The notes beneath the pieces are model-generated. The model was not told the origin of the DNA, did not search any database, and worked only from the letters and a program-made list of their open reading frames with translations. Of a DNA stretch of 64,000 nucleotides, positions 1 through 35,359 are shown in pieces (position 1 is the stretch's first letter; each line of letters starts with the position of its first letter). The position numbers and the translations under genes are program-made. The stretch lies in the NCBI RefSeq assembly GCF_014805685.1, contig NC_060885.1:32453632-32517631 (forward strand). Reading direction: 5' to 3'. This DNA comes from Silurus meridionalis (Eukaryota > Chordata > Actinopteri > Siluriformes > Siluridae).

Positions 1-495
1 GCGTATGCCATTTTCCACGCAAAGGTTCTGTGTCGCCACTTCCCCTTCTCGCCTTCTGTGTTTCCAGAGGGACCAGAGTTTACTTACAGGAGCATTTATT
101 ATATCAAATACATTTGCATTCGTCCTGCAACTCCATGATGCCTACAGGAAGTAGAGCGTGATGCTAATAAGATTCTCTTCAAAGTGGTGCTGGAGAAAAA
201 GAAAGGGTGGTGAAGTGGGTCCAGTGCCAGCATCTGGTATCGCTCAGTAAGGCATGCAGCTGGATGAAGACCACTGGCAGCATGTCTGGGGCCAAACTAG
301 CCCTACTTCTCTTCTATCTGGCCCCAGTCTTCACTCTTAGCTTTCTTCCCCCTGCCCTTCTCCCATCCCCACTCCTCAAAAATCAGAGGGCAATTCCACA
401 GGCCGCCCCCGATAAAGCAGGACCGTACCACATACCTGTGTGTATTAAAAGATTGGATTGTCCTGCATTGATGAGCTACACAAACTGGCTAGGTG

Positions 496-1022
496 TCAAG
501 TCAAGTCGGCCTTATTGTCCTTCCAATCATATACAGTAAAATGAATCAACGTTCCCACAGGACCAAGGTGCTACATCAGACAACATAAATGAACAAAAGG
601 ACTACAGTGTGCTTGAACTTCATGTTTACTCTACACCAGCCCATTAACCTCTGCATCTCATCTCTGTATGCTGACATGATCTGGATTGCCTGAGGTCTCC
701 CAGAGAAAAAAATTGGTTGCCCAGAGAGGTGTTCAGGCCCAACAGGCTCAGCAGCCCAATCAGGTGCTAAGAAATAATAGTGTTGAATGCGGAATTGGTC
801 TAGTGATGACAGCAGCAGGGTCTGGATGTGCCAGATGATGAATCTCTTAACGTACTTCATGATGATAGGAGCGAGTGCAAAGGGTCGATAGTCATTAAGG
901 CGAGGCACAGATGGCTTCTCTAGTAAGTGGATGATGGTAGTGGCCTTGAAGCACGTTGGGACAACAACAACTTCAACAGAGATGTTGAAGCTAAACATCC
1001 ACCAGTTGGTTTGCACATCCAC
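496..1022 (-). mobile_element. Degenerate LINE (reverse transcriptase C-terminal part plus 3' tail)
   Basis: The minus strand from 1022 to 576 reads as a reverse transcriptase fragment containing the blocks VPTCFKATTI, LNDYRPFALAPIIMK and LDQFRI, which are typical of non-LTR retrotransposons of the CR1/L2/Rex1 group in fish. The catalytic region is missing and the frame decays, so the copy is dead. Sequence at 496-600 resembles the segment at 27892-28010 (both contain a CAAGTCAAGTC start, a TTATTGTC motif and an AACGTTCC...CC motif). I take this as the 3' untranslated tail of the same element family, read on the minus strand. The family assignment is from motif memory, not alignment. Confidence 0.7.
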
Positions 1023-3190
1023 TGAGCACTGCGCCAGGAATTGTGGTTTGATCCTGCAGCTTTCCGTGGCTCTGTGGGCGCTGTGGAGAGATGATAGAAA
1101 CGGAAGGAGGGGTGGTCTCCCTCACAGTCACGTCATTCTGTGCTGCATATCAAAAGCAAACATTTGGAATGGTACAATTTAGAAGGAATGCCTGGCCATC
1201 AAGTGGGTGGGCCTCACCCTCTGTTCGAACCACACCCTGCTCAAGTTGATGCACTGCATGAAAGATGTCAAACCGAGGATCACTAATTGGTAAATAGCAC
1301 TGCAACTGTTAAAGTTCTAGGTGGTCCACAAACCAGGGGCACAGATGGCTTGTGGAGGATTTTCTCTCGCATTAAGGAGAGAGACAACACGCCAACCTAT
1401 GTGTTTGTGTGTAATAGAAAAAGAAATCCCTGTAGTGATAGTCGTCTGCCTCTCAGAAGCGCCTTCATCAATCCACAGCTCTCCAAAATGCCTCCGGTTA
1501 TTTTTAAGCAAATGGCTCGATTGCGCTCAAAGTTGCAGGTAAGGTTTCGTTCTAATGACTCCTCCATGCACATCATGTCTGTACAATATTAGAGAAAAGT
1601 GCAGAACCTTCCTGCAGGTCCTTAGTGGGAGTTCTATCAGAATCAAATTTTGCCTTGACTTCCACATTTTGCCTTAATTACCATGCCTTAATTATATTTC
1701 GGACAGCGGATGTAGTGGGCTGGAAGACCTCCGATATCTATTTATAGCCTCCTCCGCTTTGCAGCCATCAATTAGTTTAGATTTTCAGATTCCTTAATCA
1801 AGAAGAGCTAGCTTCAGCGTCGTTCCTTGGATATTCTTGCTCAAACGGCAGAAAGGTATATATATAAATAGAGGGTTAATGTATCATTAACAAGCTGTTA
1901 AAAAAAAACGTTGATGTGAATTACAGCTGGAACTACTGTCAGAGCTTCTGCTGCCATAGGAAATAAATCCGCAGATTCAGGTTTAAAAATTGAACAGCGA
2001 CGGTGTCTAACAATTAAAACTTATTGGCAACAAATTTGTCGTGCATGAAGCAAATTATAAACACATTCTATAAGCTGGCATCTGTTTTTTTTATTTTATT
2101 TACCAAGAAAATCAGACAGTGCCTCGACCGAAGCATTTAAACTCAACATTTGTATTAAGGTGACATGCTGCCTTACAGAAAAGCAGTGTCATTAAATAAA
2201 ATAAATTCATAAAGTCCCTTGAAGAATAATTCAGCTGTCCGTCCTCTTTTAAATGCACACACATACACACGATGTGCACAAAGCATTTGGGCCGCTCAAA
2301 ATACATCCTCTAGCTCCGCAGCTGCGCTCATGCAGAAAACATTTCCAAAATTCGACATTTCCACTGTCCACACACCTCCACCCAGCTGTCTGCATGCCCC
2401 TGAAGGTTTGTAATGACGTCAGAGGCTGAACTTGGCTGGTTGGCCACCAGCGCTGTGGGCTCTTGATGGTTGTGGTGGGTCTGGTAAAGTGGGCGTACTG
2501 CAGACAAGACAATGGCAATGCCAATGTTTGTAATGACCTGTATCTCCTCAGCAGACCATTTCACCCAAGCTTTCAACTCGAGTGCTTTCTCCATCGCCCC
2601 AAGGCACCTCTCGGATTCGTTCATGGGCTCCGGTTACTCGCGCGCTCAGACGTTTTGGTCAGCCCGAAGAAATGTGGTGTATTTAGCGCTTTTTTGGCAG
2701 TTGCAAATCTGCAAGTTTACCGTGCGGTTTCTCAGAGGTTGTATTTATTTGAGGAGGAAAACGGAGAGTATAATTCAACTACAAGTTTGGCATTTTATTT
2801 TAATGAACCATGCAAGTGTATATGTTCCAAGTTCAACGGATGTGGTGAGGTCACTCCTACTCCCTGCCAGGAGCGTTTCTCTGCCCGTCTGTGCTTTAAA
2901 GCACCATGTAGAAAATGACAAAACACTTTTTTGGTTTTTGTAGCTCCACAATGGAAAGTGTGTCATAAAATTTTATGTGAAAACCAAAGAAGGTGTACAT
3001 TTCACAAAAACATCCACTACTCCCATGCTTGAATTTACAAGCATTGGAAACAGTTTATAAAAAAAAGAAAAAGCTTGCACACCTTCAGAAAAAAAAAAGC
3101 CAGCACAGCTCGTGGCGCAAAAAGCAAGTGGACACAGGAGGAGATCGTTGATAATAGCAGAGCTCGTGTTGCTTTTGCAGGACAGCTTAC
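1023..3190. other. Intronic DNA of pde10a, no supported gene
   Basis: This stretch lies 3' of pde10a exon 2, so it is intron on the minus strand. It contains short opposing ORFs at 2249-2943 on both strands with no recognisable domain. A perfect CRE (TGACGTCA) lies at 2414-2421. The ORFs overlap one another in several frames, which argues against a real gene; an old transposon remnant is possible. Confidence 0.5.
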
Positions 3191-25872
<22,682 letters not shown>

Positions 25873-26795
25873 GTCGGACTGGGAAACGCGACAAAACGGG
25901 AGAGGAGGAGAGGAGAGGAGAGGAAGAAGGAGGAGGAGGAGGAGATGAGGGGAAAAAAACACGCCAAAGTCTTGCTGAAGGTAAAGTCCAGCGGCTCATC
26001 AAGACCCACGGAGAAGAAAGCGGACAATCCGGGTACCGCAGTCCGAGCCGGCTGCTGGTGACAAGGGGTGGTGGTGGTGGTGTTGAAGGAGGAGGTGGAG
26101 AGGAGGGGGGAATGCCGGAAACCGAGCGATACCTCGTGTCTCCGCGTCCTCCTGTTTCTTCCCTTGCGCGAGCCGGAACCGGACCGCGGAAAGTCCTGCT
26201 GATGTAAACCACTGAGCTCCACACTTCTTTCCTGCCTCCTGTGTGTCCACGGAGGAGTATTCATAAAGAGCGGTCTAATAAAGGAGGCTCTTGGACGCGC
26301 TTTGGGAGCGGACACACTGGCGCAGACGCAAAAGTTGCGCGGACGTGTGTGCGTGCGTGCGCGAGTGTTTTCCCTTGAGTCGCGGGCCTATGGGGGGGAG
26401 GCGGGGGAGGCGTGATGGGAGTAATTTCACTGGGTTGAATGTTTTTGTCTGGTTACTTTTTCATTAAAGCTCGTTATGAACGCAAAGAACACAGTCGGGT
26501 TTTTTTTTTTCCACGCTGCCGTTTTTGCGCTTCTCTCCGCTGAACGGAAATCGCCTGCGGCCGCGATCACCCCGATATGCAGGCATTATAATGGAGGCAT
26601 TCTGCTGAGCGACAGCGCTCCGGTGAATGAATTAACACAAGGTGGCCATAAAAGCGCATTCCTGCTCGCCACACCCATCCGAGCGCGATTACACCGAGCC
26701 ATAAGTAGAAGTCAAACTGTTTGCTCGTGCTGCGGCAGGCGGTCCTGATGCGCTCCTGACGTCAGCGCGCGTCAGTCTGAGCGCGCGTGCGTGTA

Positions 26796-26833
<38 letters not shown>

Positions 26834-26900
26834 CGCTGGTGCGTGCGTCTCCAAGACGGAGCGAGAGAGTACGAAGTGATCGCTACAGCTTGTTACTTTT
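25873..26900 (-). promoter_or_regulatory. CpG-rich upstream region / probable promoter of the pde10a membrane-isoform exon
   Basis: Immediately upstream of the ATG at 25872, this block is rich in CpG and in GGA/CCT purine-pyrimidine tracts, in contrast to the AT-rich flanks. It holds a perfect CRE at 26757-26764 and a (TG)n array at 26801-26827. It looks like the CpG-island promoter and 5' UTR of pde10a. The transcription start cannot be placed from sequence alone. Confidence 0.6.
26757..26764. promoter_or_regulatory. Perfect CRE (TGACGTCA)
   Basis: Full palindromic CREB/ATF consensus about 885 bp upstream of the pde10a ATG, inside the CpG-rich block. Binding is inferred from the motif only. 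Confidence 0.5.
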
Positions 26901-27891
26901 TTTTTTTTTTTTTTCATTTAATTACTTTTCATATTTTTTGCCAAGTTGCATCCAAGCGAACATAATGTCACCTAAATTCATGTCCAATTTTGGCATTGTG
27001 ATTCAATTAAATCAGGAGAAATGCAATGATTTTAGTGTTCAACATATTTGCACAGGTTACACCTACAGAACGTTTAAAAACAAACAAAAACAAACAAAAA
27101 ACACCCCAAAATCCTGAGCAGATTTCAGATCATCTGCCCTGAAGCTCAGCACTGAAATCTGCACAGAATTCTCTCTGCAGGAATGTTATCCTTCAAGCGA
27201 AAATAAAATGCACCAACATTTTTTTTTATTTCTGAAAACACTTCAAGTCTAACTACTAGTGAAGCCTCTTTCTTGTGGTGTTCAATATCCTACAAAGCAC
27301 TGGTGCACTGATGATCACAACTCTGGCCATGCTGTAAATCTGCTTTGGCTTGCATGAGAAAAGTGCACTTGGTTCTTTAAACTCGCAGACGTTCTCCATC
27401 CAGTCCTTTATAATTATCACAGGCATTTGGTTTTCTGTTCCACGAGTCGTGTTGTTTTAAACTTTGAGGTTTACTCAAAGGATTTCCTGTGTCATTTTTT
27501 TTGACGTCCTACTGACGTCTTTTCAGGCCCGCACACGGCTCACGAAACGCCAAGGAGAATCTTAAATGTGAGCGGTTTAGTCTCGCTGGATAAACTCATC
27601 TTGTGCAAAAGGTGTTTTGTTAGCTAATCAACACAGGAAGTGACCCAGAAACTGTATTACATGTGTGTACGTTGGAGGCAGGGACCCTTCATGAGACTAA
27701 TGCTAACCACCTGAAGCGTTTATAATGGATAACATGTTACAGAAGTGAAACTTTTATACAGGAAGGTAACTGGGTACAGAATAGCAAGAGAACAAAGGGT
27801 CTCAATTTCAGTATCATGATGAAACTATAATGAGCTCTGTTAGGGGGTAGAAATTACCTGTTACATCATTATTTATGGTATTTCAAGTCAA
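26901..27891. other. Upstream of pde10a exon 1, nothing recognised
   Basis: AT-rich sequence with no supported gene or named repeat. Confidence 0.45.
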
Positions 27892-29580
27892 GTCAAGAAG
27901 CTTTTATTGTCATTTCAACCATATATATAGCTGACGCAGTACACAGTGAAATAAAACAACGTTCCTCCAGAACCCTGATGCTACATACAACAACATAAGA
28001 CAACAATCACAGAAACAAAGAAACACTGAGCCAAGGACTAGTAAGTGTCCTCGCTACATAAAGTGCATGTGTGCAACCTGGTGCAAACAGTGCAAAGACA
28101 ACACGAGACAGTGCAAAGACAACACAAGACAGTGCAAGACAACACAAGACAGTGCAAAGACAACACAAGACAGTGCAAGACAACACAAGACAGTGCAAGA
28201 CAACACAAGACAGTGCAAAGACAACAAGAGACAGTGCAAGACAACACAAGACAGTGCAAAGACAACAAGAGACAGTGCAAAGACAACACAAGACAGTGCA
28301 AGACAACACAAGACAGTGCAAAGACAACACGAGACAGTGTAAGACAACACAAGACAGTGCAAAGACAACACGAGACAGTGCAAAACAACAAAAGACAGTA
28401 CAAAGATAACACAAGACAGTGCAAAGACAACACAAGACAGTGCAAAGACAACAAGAGACAGTGCAAAGACAACAAGAGACAGTGCAAAGACAACACAAGA
28501 CAGTGCAAAACAACACAAGACAGTGCAAAGACAACACAAGACAGTGCAAGACAACACAAGACAGTAAAGACAACAAGAGACAGTGCAAGACAACACAAGA
28601 CAGTGCAAAGACAACACAAGACAGTGCAAGACAACACAAGACAGTGCAAAGACAACAAGAGACAGTGCAAGACAACACAAGACAGTGCAAAGACAACAAG
28701 AGACAGTGCAAGACAACACAAGACAGTGCAAGACAACACAAGACAGTGCAAAGACAACACGAGACAGTGCAAAACAACAAAAGACAGTACAAAGATAACA
28801 CAAGACAGTGTAAAGACAACACAAGACAGTGCAAAGACAACAAGAGACAGTGCAAAGACAACAAGAGACAGTGCAAAGACAACACAAGACAGTGCAAAAC
28901 AACAAAAGACAGTACAAAGATAACACAAGACAGTGCAAGACAACACAAGACAGTGCAAAGACAACACAAGACAGTATGAGACAACAAAAGACAGTGCAAA
29001 GACAACACAAGACAGTGCAAGACAACACAAGACAGTGCAAAGACAACACAAGACAGTGCAAGACAACACAAGACAGTGCAAAGACAACACGAGACAGTGC
29101 AAGACAACACAAGACAGTGCAAAGACAACACAAGACAGTGCAAAGACAACAAGAGACAGTGCAAGACAACACAAGACAGTGCAAGACAACACAAGACAGT
29201 GCAAAGACAACACGAGACAGTGCAAAACAACAAAAGACAGTACAAAGATAACACAAGACAGTGCAAAGACAACAAGAGACAGTGCGAAAACAACAAAAGA
29301 CAGTACAAAGATAACACAAGACAGTGCAAGACAACACAAGACAGTGCAAAACAACAAAAGACAGTACAAAGACAACACAAGACAGTGCAAAGACAACACA
29401 AGAGAGTGCAAAACAACAAAAGACAGTGCAAAGACAACACAAGACAGTGCAAAGACAACACAAGACAGTGCAAAGACGATACACAAAACACAAAATAGCT
29501 CCACCAGTAAACCCGTCGTAACGAGATAAAGTGAACAGTAGCGAAAATGTAAGCAGAATATTGTGCAAAAGAGCAAATAG
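27892..29580 (-). mobile_element. LINE 3' tail hosting an expanded minisatellite
   Basis: The left edge (CAAGTCAAGTCAAGAAGC, then TTTTATTGTCATTTCAACCA, GTGAAATAAAACAACGTTCC) resembles the sequence at 496-600 that adjoins a LINE reverse transcriptase. Fish LINE tails of this type carry short repeats of the AAGACAGTGCAA kind. By the orientation at 496-1022 the parent element would be on the minus strand. No RT remains to the right of 29580. Confidence 0.55.
28090..29476. repeat. Minisatellite, 20-21 bp unit, roughly 65-70 copies
   Basis: The unit is ACAACACAAGACAGTGCAA plus G or AG, with variants ACAACAAGAGACAG, ACAACACGAGACAG and ATAACACAAGACAG. Variant runs recur in the same order at about 28371, 28760 and 29213, showing higher-order structure with block spacing of about 390-450 bp. 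Because the unit lacks stops in most frames, ORFs of about 500 codons appear on the minus strand in three frames. They are artefacts of the repeat, not genes. Confidence 0.95.
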
Positions 29581-32193
29581 CAGCATTTTTATTACAAAAA
29601 GAAAGATATGTGAAGGACCGGTACCAATATCATCAGACATGTCGCTTTTATGCGGTGCATGGAAAACAAGGGAAACAATTATAAAATGCTTTTACATATC
29701 TTAAGTTCACCAAAAACCCCAAAATTTTATTAAAGCAGTCTTTCTAATTTTGCATCTCATCTTCTTTGGGATATAACAGCACTGTCTGCTGCAGTTATTC
29801 AAAAAAAAAGGGAAGGACAAGGTAATAATAATGTGTGGAGGAAGCTTCTCTATAACAAACTGTGCCATGACATGTGGGTGGGAGCACACCAGCGTTCAGG
29901 GCCGATGCATTAAGATTACCTAAAGCAGAAATTGTCAGCCGGGGCTTTTGTTAAATGTGACTTAAAAGAGCCACTTTATGCCATTTTTCCTCTTTTATGT
30001 CACATTCCTCCTTTTCTCATGTTATTATTCAGCCTGTGCGGAGACTCATAACGAGGATTCATCTACAAGTCCTCTTCCTCTTCGCCAAGCCGTGTGTCTT
30101 TTACGTCCCATTTTTCTAAGCCTTTCTGGACATCAAATAAAACAAGGAAAAAATGGACTTTTTTGGAGTTGAGGGCTAATCATGGATAATTCAATTATTA
30201 AATAATTTTATAATGAATTTTCAGACAGTGCATGATGATAAAGCAGCAAACAAATAGGATGTGAAGGAAAGGATTTAAATGTGGTCTATGCAATAACTAA
30301 ATGAGAGAGTCAAGGATAATGAAAATACAAAAGAAATGCAATTACTAATTTATCAACAGCGTAAAACAATTTTAAAAGAAGTCTGTAATCTGGTCGTGTA
30401 CATTTAAAATGCAAGTGCAGAAACTGCTGAATCACTGATCCTCTCAAGTTCTTGCCATTTTATACGCATTCCTCTTTTTGTCCTTTTTTTTTTGGCAGAC
30501 TTTTAATTAGGAACCCATTTATGCTGCCTAGAGTGAAACAAACTACAGATGAGAATCCACTGGGGTAAAATTCGGTCATGATGACACCAGTTAAAACCAA
30601 GAAAACCTGATCAAGTGCACTGACACAAGGTCTTAACCAGGAACTGAGTATAAAATAATCTTTATAGGGAGTATAAAACACTGGAAGTGTAACAGTAGGT
30701 AAACCACAACTTATATAAGACTATATGACTAATTAAAAGTTCGCTCTTTGGCCAGAGCTCAGTTTTTTATCAACACTGGATAAAATAGTCGTTATTGCAT
30801 TTCTTTGTATCTTCATTATCCTTGACTCACTGATTTACTTATTTCATGGTCATATCCTATTTGTTTGCTGTATATGAGATACTTTACCTTCATGCACTTT
30901 CGTTGGCTTTATTATAAAACTATTTTAAGGATTTAAAAGTCCAGGCCAGAATTTCACTTGCTAGATCCCGAAATGTATGACTGAATCCTGCACATTTCTC
31001 AACTAAGTAGATATATGCAGCAATGAGCTCTAGTTGCTGTGGTCTTTGGTATGTAGTACTTTTACTTGCCAAACTTGGCACACTAACATATTGGTCTATC
31101 ATTAGTTGGCCAAGTGTTGAGGGTTTTCTTTTTTTTCAAACGCTACAGTCTATAATGATCTAAGATAAACAAGGGGCTTCATTGAGTTACTATTAAACCT
31201 TAAACAATTTAAGCCGTATTTCACGTTGCACAGCTTGTTTTTATATAGACTGTTGAGTGAAAAAAAACCCAAACGTTTCAAATCAAGAGCCTTGTATCTA
31301 CACAATACGTCCAATATACAATATCACTACACCCCTAAGACACAATTGTAGAGAAATTTAAATGCAAAAAAAAAAAAACAGCTTTGTCTAAGTTATTTGT
31401 GTGATTCTGTGTACAGTACATTGATAAAATCAATGTGCACCAAACAGCTTTCTATTAAAGATTTCCTTTATGTCTGTTTGTACGAGAATAAACTAGACAC
31501 ACATCCGAACATAGTTCTAATGCAGAGATTGTGTTTAGCTGAATGGGCTGGGAGCAGAGTTTGAAGTAGAATAAGGATGCGTGCCGGACGGGGGGGAGGG
31601 GACACTGGAACATATGGAAGTAATTTATAATCCAATAACTATGTGCCTATGTGCCTGTGTTAGCGGTGAAGTAAGCATTTGTGACAAGATTGTGAGCCCT
31701 GGACCGCACAGTTGCTCTGTTCCTATCCTTTTTTGTTATGATTTCCTAAAACTTCTTGTATTTTTTTTTTCTCCATAGATAACAAGTTGAAGGACTATTG
31801 CATGTTGCGTTAAATACTGTAGAGCAAAGATTTTACAGTTAATTTAACAAATAACAGCCAAAACCTGAACAACACCATCTAATCTATACATCAGATCCAC
31901 TTAGAACTGCTAAGAGACAAGTTGAACTGCCCATGTCTGAACCACCAAGAGTTCTCATTTTTTATTTATATACAAGTTTTATAAACTTCTCACGAATCTA
32001 AACGATATTAATGAATCTCTTTATTTAGTTATATATAATTGTCATTTAGCTTTATTGAAAACTATTGTAATTTAGTCTTAGTATTACAGCTTTCATGAAA
32101 AAGAATCTTTGATGTATATTAGTTTTTCTGTGGTTTAGGAAACATATATGGAAAATCTATAAATTATTAAGCAATTTGCAAGACATGATCTTA
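29581..32193. other. Non-coding, nothing recognised
   Basis: AT-rich DNA. No supported gene or RNA gene until the hairpin at 32194. Confidence 0.45.
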
Positions 32194-32277
32194 CATGGTT
32201 GCAGTGCCAACAGACTGGTAGCTTTACATCTATTAAGTCGGATGTTAACCTGCCAGTCTGGTGGCACTGCAACCATG
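32194..32277. ncRNA. Candidate microRNA precursor hairpin
   Basis: Two 37-nt arms (32194-32230 and 32241-32277) are reverse complements except at four positions, one of which is a G:U wobble on the plus-strand transcript; the loop is 10 nt. The arms begin CATGGTTGCAGTGCCA and end TGGCACTGCAACCATG. An 84-nt, almost fully paired stem with scattered mismatches and a small loop is the classic pre-miRNA shape. I do not recognise the mature sequence. Either strand could be transcribed; on the minus strand it would lie in the intron of a long pde10a transcript starting at 50.5 kb. The alternative is a small palindromic transposon remnant. Confidence 0.5.
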
Positions 32278-33752
32278 AAAACTCCACCTCATCGCTCTCT
32301 TAAAATGAACAAGTAAATCGTTTTTCCTTTTGGAATTATTTACATTTTTATTGCTGAAATTGCACACAAAACTAAATCCATTTAGAGCATTTAATTGCCA
32401 TATTACACCAGAATACAAATACAGTTCAAAAAGTTCCTCTGCAGTGGCAGTGTAGAGTAGGTTATTGGAAACTATTTGGTTACTGAATCTTAATTATTTA
32501 TTTATTACATTTTGAACAGTATCTTGAAGTGGTTTTCTACACACTAAAGCTGTGTATTTATCGGCAGCTTTTAAAACGTGCTCTACTACCTACTGTCCGC
32601 TGAGACTTTAAATGCATTATATATATAAATAAAAATATAAAAATCAATTTCAAATTACTTAAAAAACGTTAACCGCACTGTACTGTGGTTTCTTTGTGTT
32701 TTAGTTTTAAATGATCGCAAACTTTTTGCCACACCTAACTTTAGTTTTAATCCAAATACAGATATAGAAACTATAACTGATAAACACACACACAGTGTCA
32801 GATATGGATATTGGTGTTTGAAAGCGGGAGAAGATTTATCAGCATTTTTTAACAGCTGACTTGCATCCAAACATCATATAGGCAGCAAAAGGAAGCGGGT
32901 TATTATCTAAGAACTCTTTGAGAATGGTGCTATCATATACATTTTATCAAAAAATAAATACATAAATAAGCTAGAGATTGACTTGATTAAGACCAAAACT
33001 AATTTCCAATTTTACTTTTCTAAGCATTATAATGCACAAGTTGCCAATTCTCCAAACTAATGCATGCTTTACAGTTCTCCAGAAACTCCTGATAGTACCA
33101 TTACAGTGCATTTTATAGACAATGCACAGATAAAGCAAAGCTTTTAGGTGCATTCTGGTTTAGCACCATAACACTACTGTGGTTTTGGGTCACAAGACAG
33201 ACAGAGTCATTTTAAGAATCTACAAATGCATTGTGATTCACTGTCCTCCTTTAAAAAAAATGGGATATAAATATAAGTTAATAACAAAGCAGCCGGCACA
33301 ATGCGCTGGAAATCTAGTTCTATATATGGAAGGAGAGACGTCACTGAGAGGTGACATGAAGGTGACTAAACAGTCGTAGGAATAACAAAGCCCCCTTCGA
33401 ATGGCTTGCGGCTCAGATGCTCACGTTAAATATTCAGATAACAGTCGAGTTCACGTGCAAACGTTCGCGAAAAAACTGCTTCGAATTGAATTTCCACATT
33501 GTTTTATATAAATGATTTCTGTCCTGCGGTGATGGCGCTGAAGGAAAACAAAGAGAGATTATAATGAGTAATTTATATTATTTTCTATTTGATCCGATTC
33601 AGCCGCTGTGATCCATCATGCTCACCACGCCTCATCACCGCGTGCTTTACGTAATCAATGCCAAATGCTAAGAGAGCTTGGCATGAAGCAACTGGTTTTT
33701 AAGTGCCACCCGAATGCTTTGTCACCGTGCTGGTTCACCCCAGCACTGAGGT

Positions 33753-33755
<3 letters not shown>
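32278..33755. other. Non-coding, nothing recognised
   Basis: AT-rich DNA with small unsupported ORFs only. Confidence 0.45.
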
Positions 33756-33818
<63 letters not shown>

Positions 33819-33941
33819 CCCTATTGCTCGGTAACAAAATGCATCTCTTTAATACTGTATGTGTTTGCAGCAGGATACAGTCTAGAGTGCAGACTGCAGT
33901 CTTTGCACACTCTGAAACACACACACACATTCAAATCCACA

Positions 33942-34034
<93 letters not shown>
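33756..34034. repeat. (CA)n and (CT)n microsatellite pair
   Basis: (CA)n occupies 33756-33817 and a very long (CT)n occupies 33944-34034 (about 45 units). The CT run ends in CAG, and a perfect CRE follows at 34073-34080. Confidence 0.95.
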
Positions 34035-34037
<3 letters not shown>

Positions 34038-34541
34038 GTCTGCTGTGACGATCCACAGGACAGCCAGAGCATTGACGTCAGAGACAGGCGTATGAAAAAA
34101 CTGGTCCCTTGGGGCACGGCAAAGTTATGCTTGTGCTCGCAGCGCTGCTCGCAACTATTTCAGCGACGGTGTTGCCTGTTAGAAGTCAATTGCCTCGCAT
34201 CTGCTTTTCAGATGGGAAATTCTACTGTTCTATCATAAAAATTAAACGACCAAATTTTTTTTTTATGAACAATTCACCAAGCATGCGCATGTTCCCTTTT
34301 CAGGAGAAAGTAATTCTGTACAGTACCTTGCACCATTTTGACCATTTTAACAGTTCTATTGCGTCTGTGTAACTGCACAACTGTCGTAAACGAGGCCGAA
34401 TTTTTACAGTCAAGATAAAAAGTCTAATAAACAACGAAAATGGGGAGTTTTGAAATGTAATATATCCAGTGGGTAAATGAGTCTGACGTACTGGTGATGC
34501 ATATGGACATTAGAGTGACATTAGGGTCAATGTTAAAGCAA

Positions 34542-34594
34542 TGTGTGTGTGTGTGTGTGTGTGCATGTGTGTGCATGTGTGTGTGTGTGTGTGT
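34542..34594. repeat. (TG)n microsatellite, interrupted
   Basis: TG units interrupted twice by GCA. Confidence 0.93.
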
Positions 34595-35306
34595 TATCAG
34601 AAGGTGCTATAATGGGAGAGGGGGGATACATGTTAGGTTCGGCTATTCTGTTAAAAAAATAAAAAATAAAATAAACCCATTCACAAACAAAACATGACAG
34701 AGGGAAATTTTAAATAGATTAACAATTTTGCATGGACTTGTAGCACTGATGTTTCCTCCTCTCACCTTTTTATGTCAATATTTTAGACACAAGATCTAAA
34801 ATGATCTGGAATGGTCTATCGAGAACCCCCGTGAAATAAAACGGCATGCAGGTTTAACCCTGTTGATTTAACCCTGAGGGAGAGACAGGGTAGACAAGAA
34901 ATATTCGACCTATGCTGTAGAAAGAAATAGGGTGGCGAATATGAAGAGAAATAAACAAATGAATGGAAGAGAAAAGGAAAGGCCTGAAAACAAGAAAGAA
35001 AGAAAAAAAGTGCTCCTCTCAAGCAGAGGTGAACGTTGCAGTGGGAGGAAGTGCAGAAAGCACATGAATCAAAAACCCATCTAAGCCAGCAAGAGAAAAA
35101 AAAAAAGAGATGAAAAAAAGGAGTGGTGGAGGAAAGGGAAGAGGGGAAGAGGGGGGCCTATCTGCGTCAGAGCTGCAGCCAATGCAGTGAGAGATGGGCC
35201 AGGCTGGAAAGGAGAGACGCTGTTACTGCCACTCACGTTGCCTTCCAGGACCTTGTGTCCCCCCAACGACAGGGAAATGGCACACATTGCTGCAGCTTCT
35301 ACTGCT

Positions 35307-35309
<3 letters not shown>

Positions 35310-35357
<48 letters not shown>
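35310..35357. repeat. (CA)n microsatellite
   Basis: About 24 uninterrupted units. The preceding 34900-35290 is purine-rich on the plus strand, with no coding signal. Confidence 0.95.

Positions 35358-35359
<2 letters not shown>

Noticed and set aside
2249..2943. Long opposing ORFs on both strands, possibly an old transposase
   Set aside because: No catalytic motif or terminal repeats could be recognised; only noted as intronic sequence.
28007..29640. Three overlapping minus-strand ORFs of 494-528 codons
   Set aside because: They are translations of a 20-21 bp tandem repeat that happens to lack stops; all three frames are open together, so no frame is selected.
33608..34238. Plus and minus ORFs across the CA and CT arrays
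   Set aside because: Produced by microsatellites, giving poly-TH, poly-LS and poly-RE peptides.
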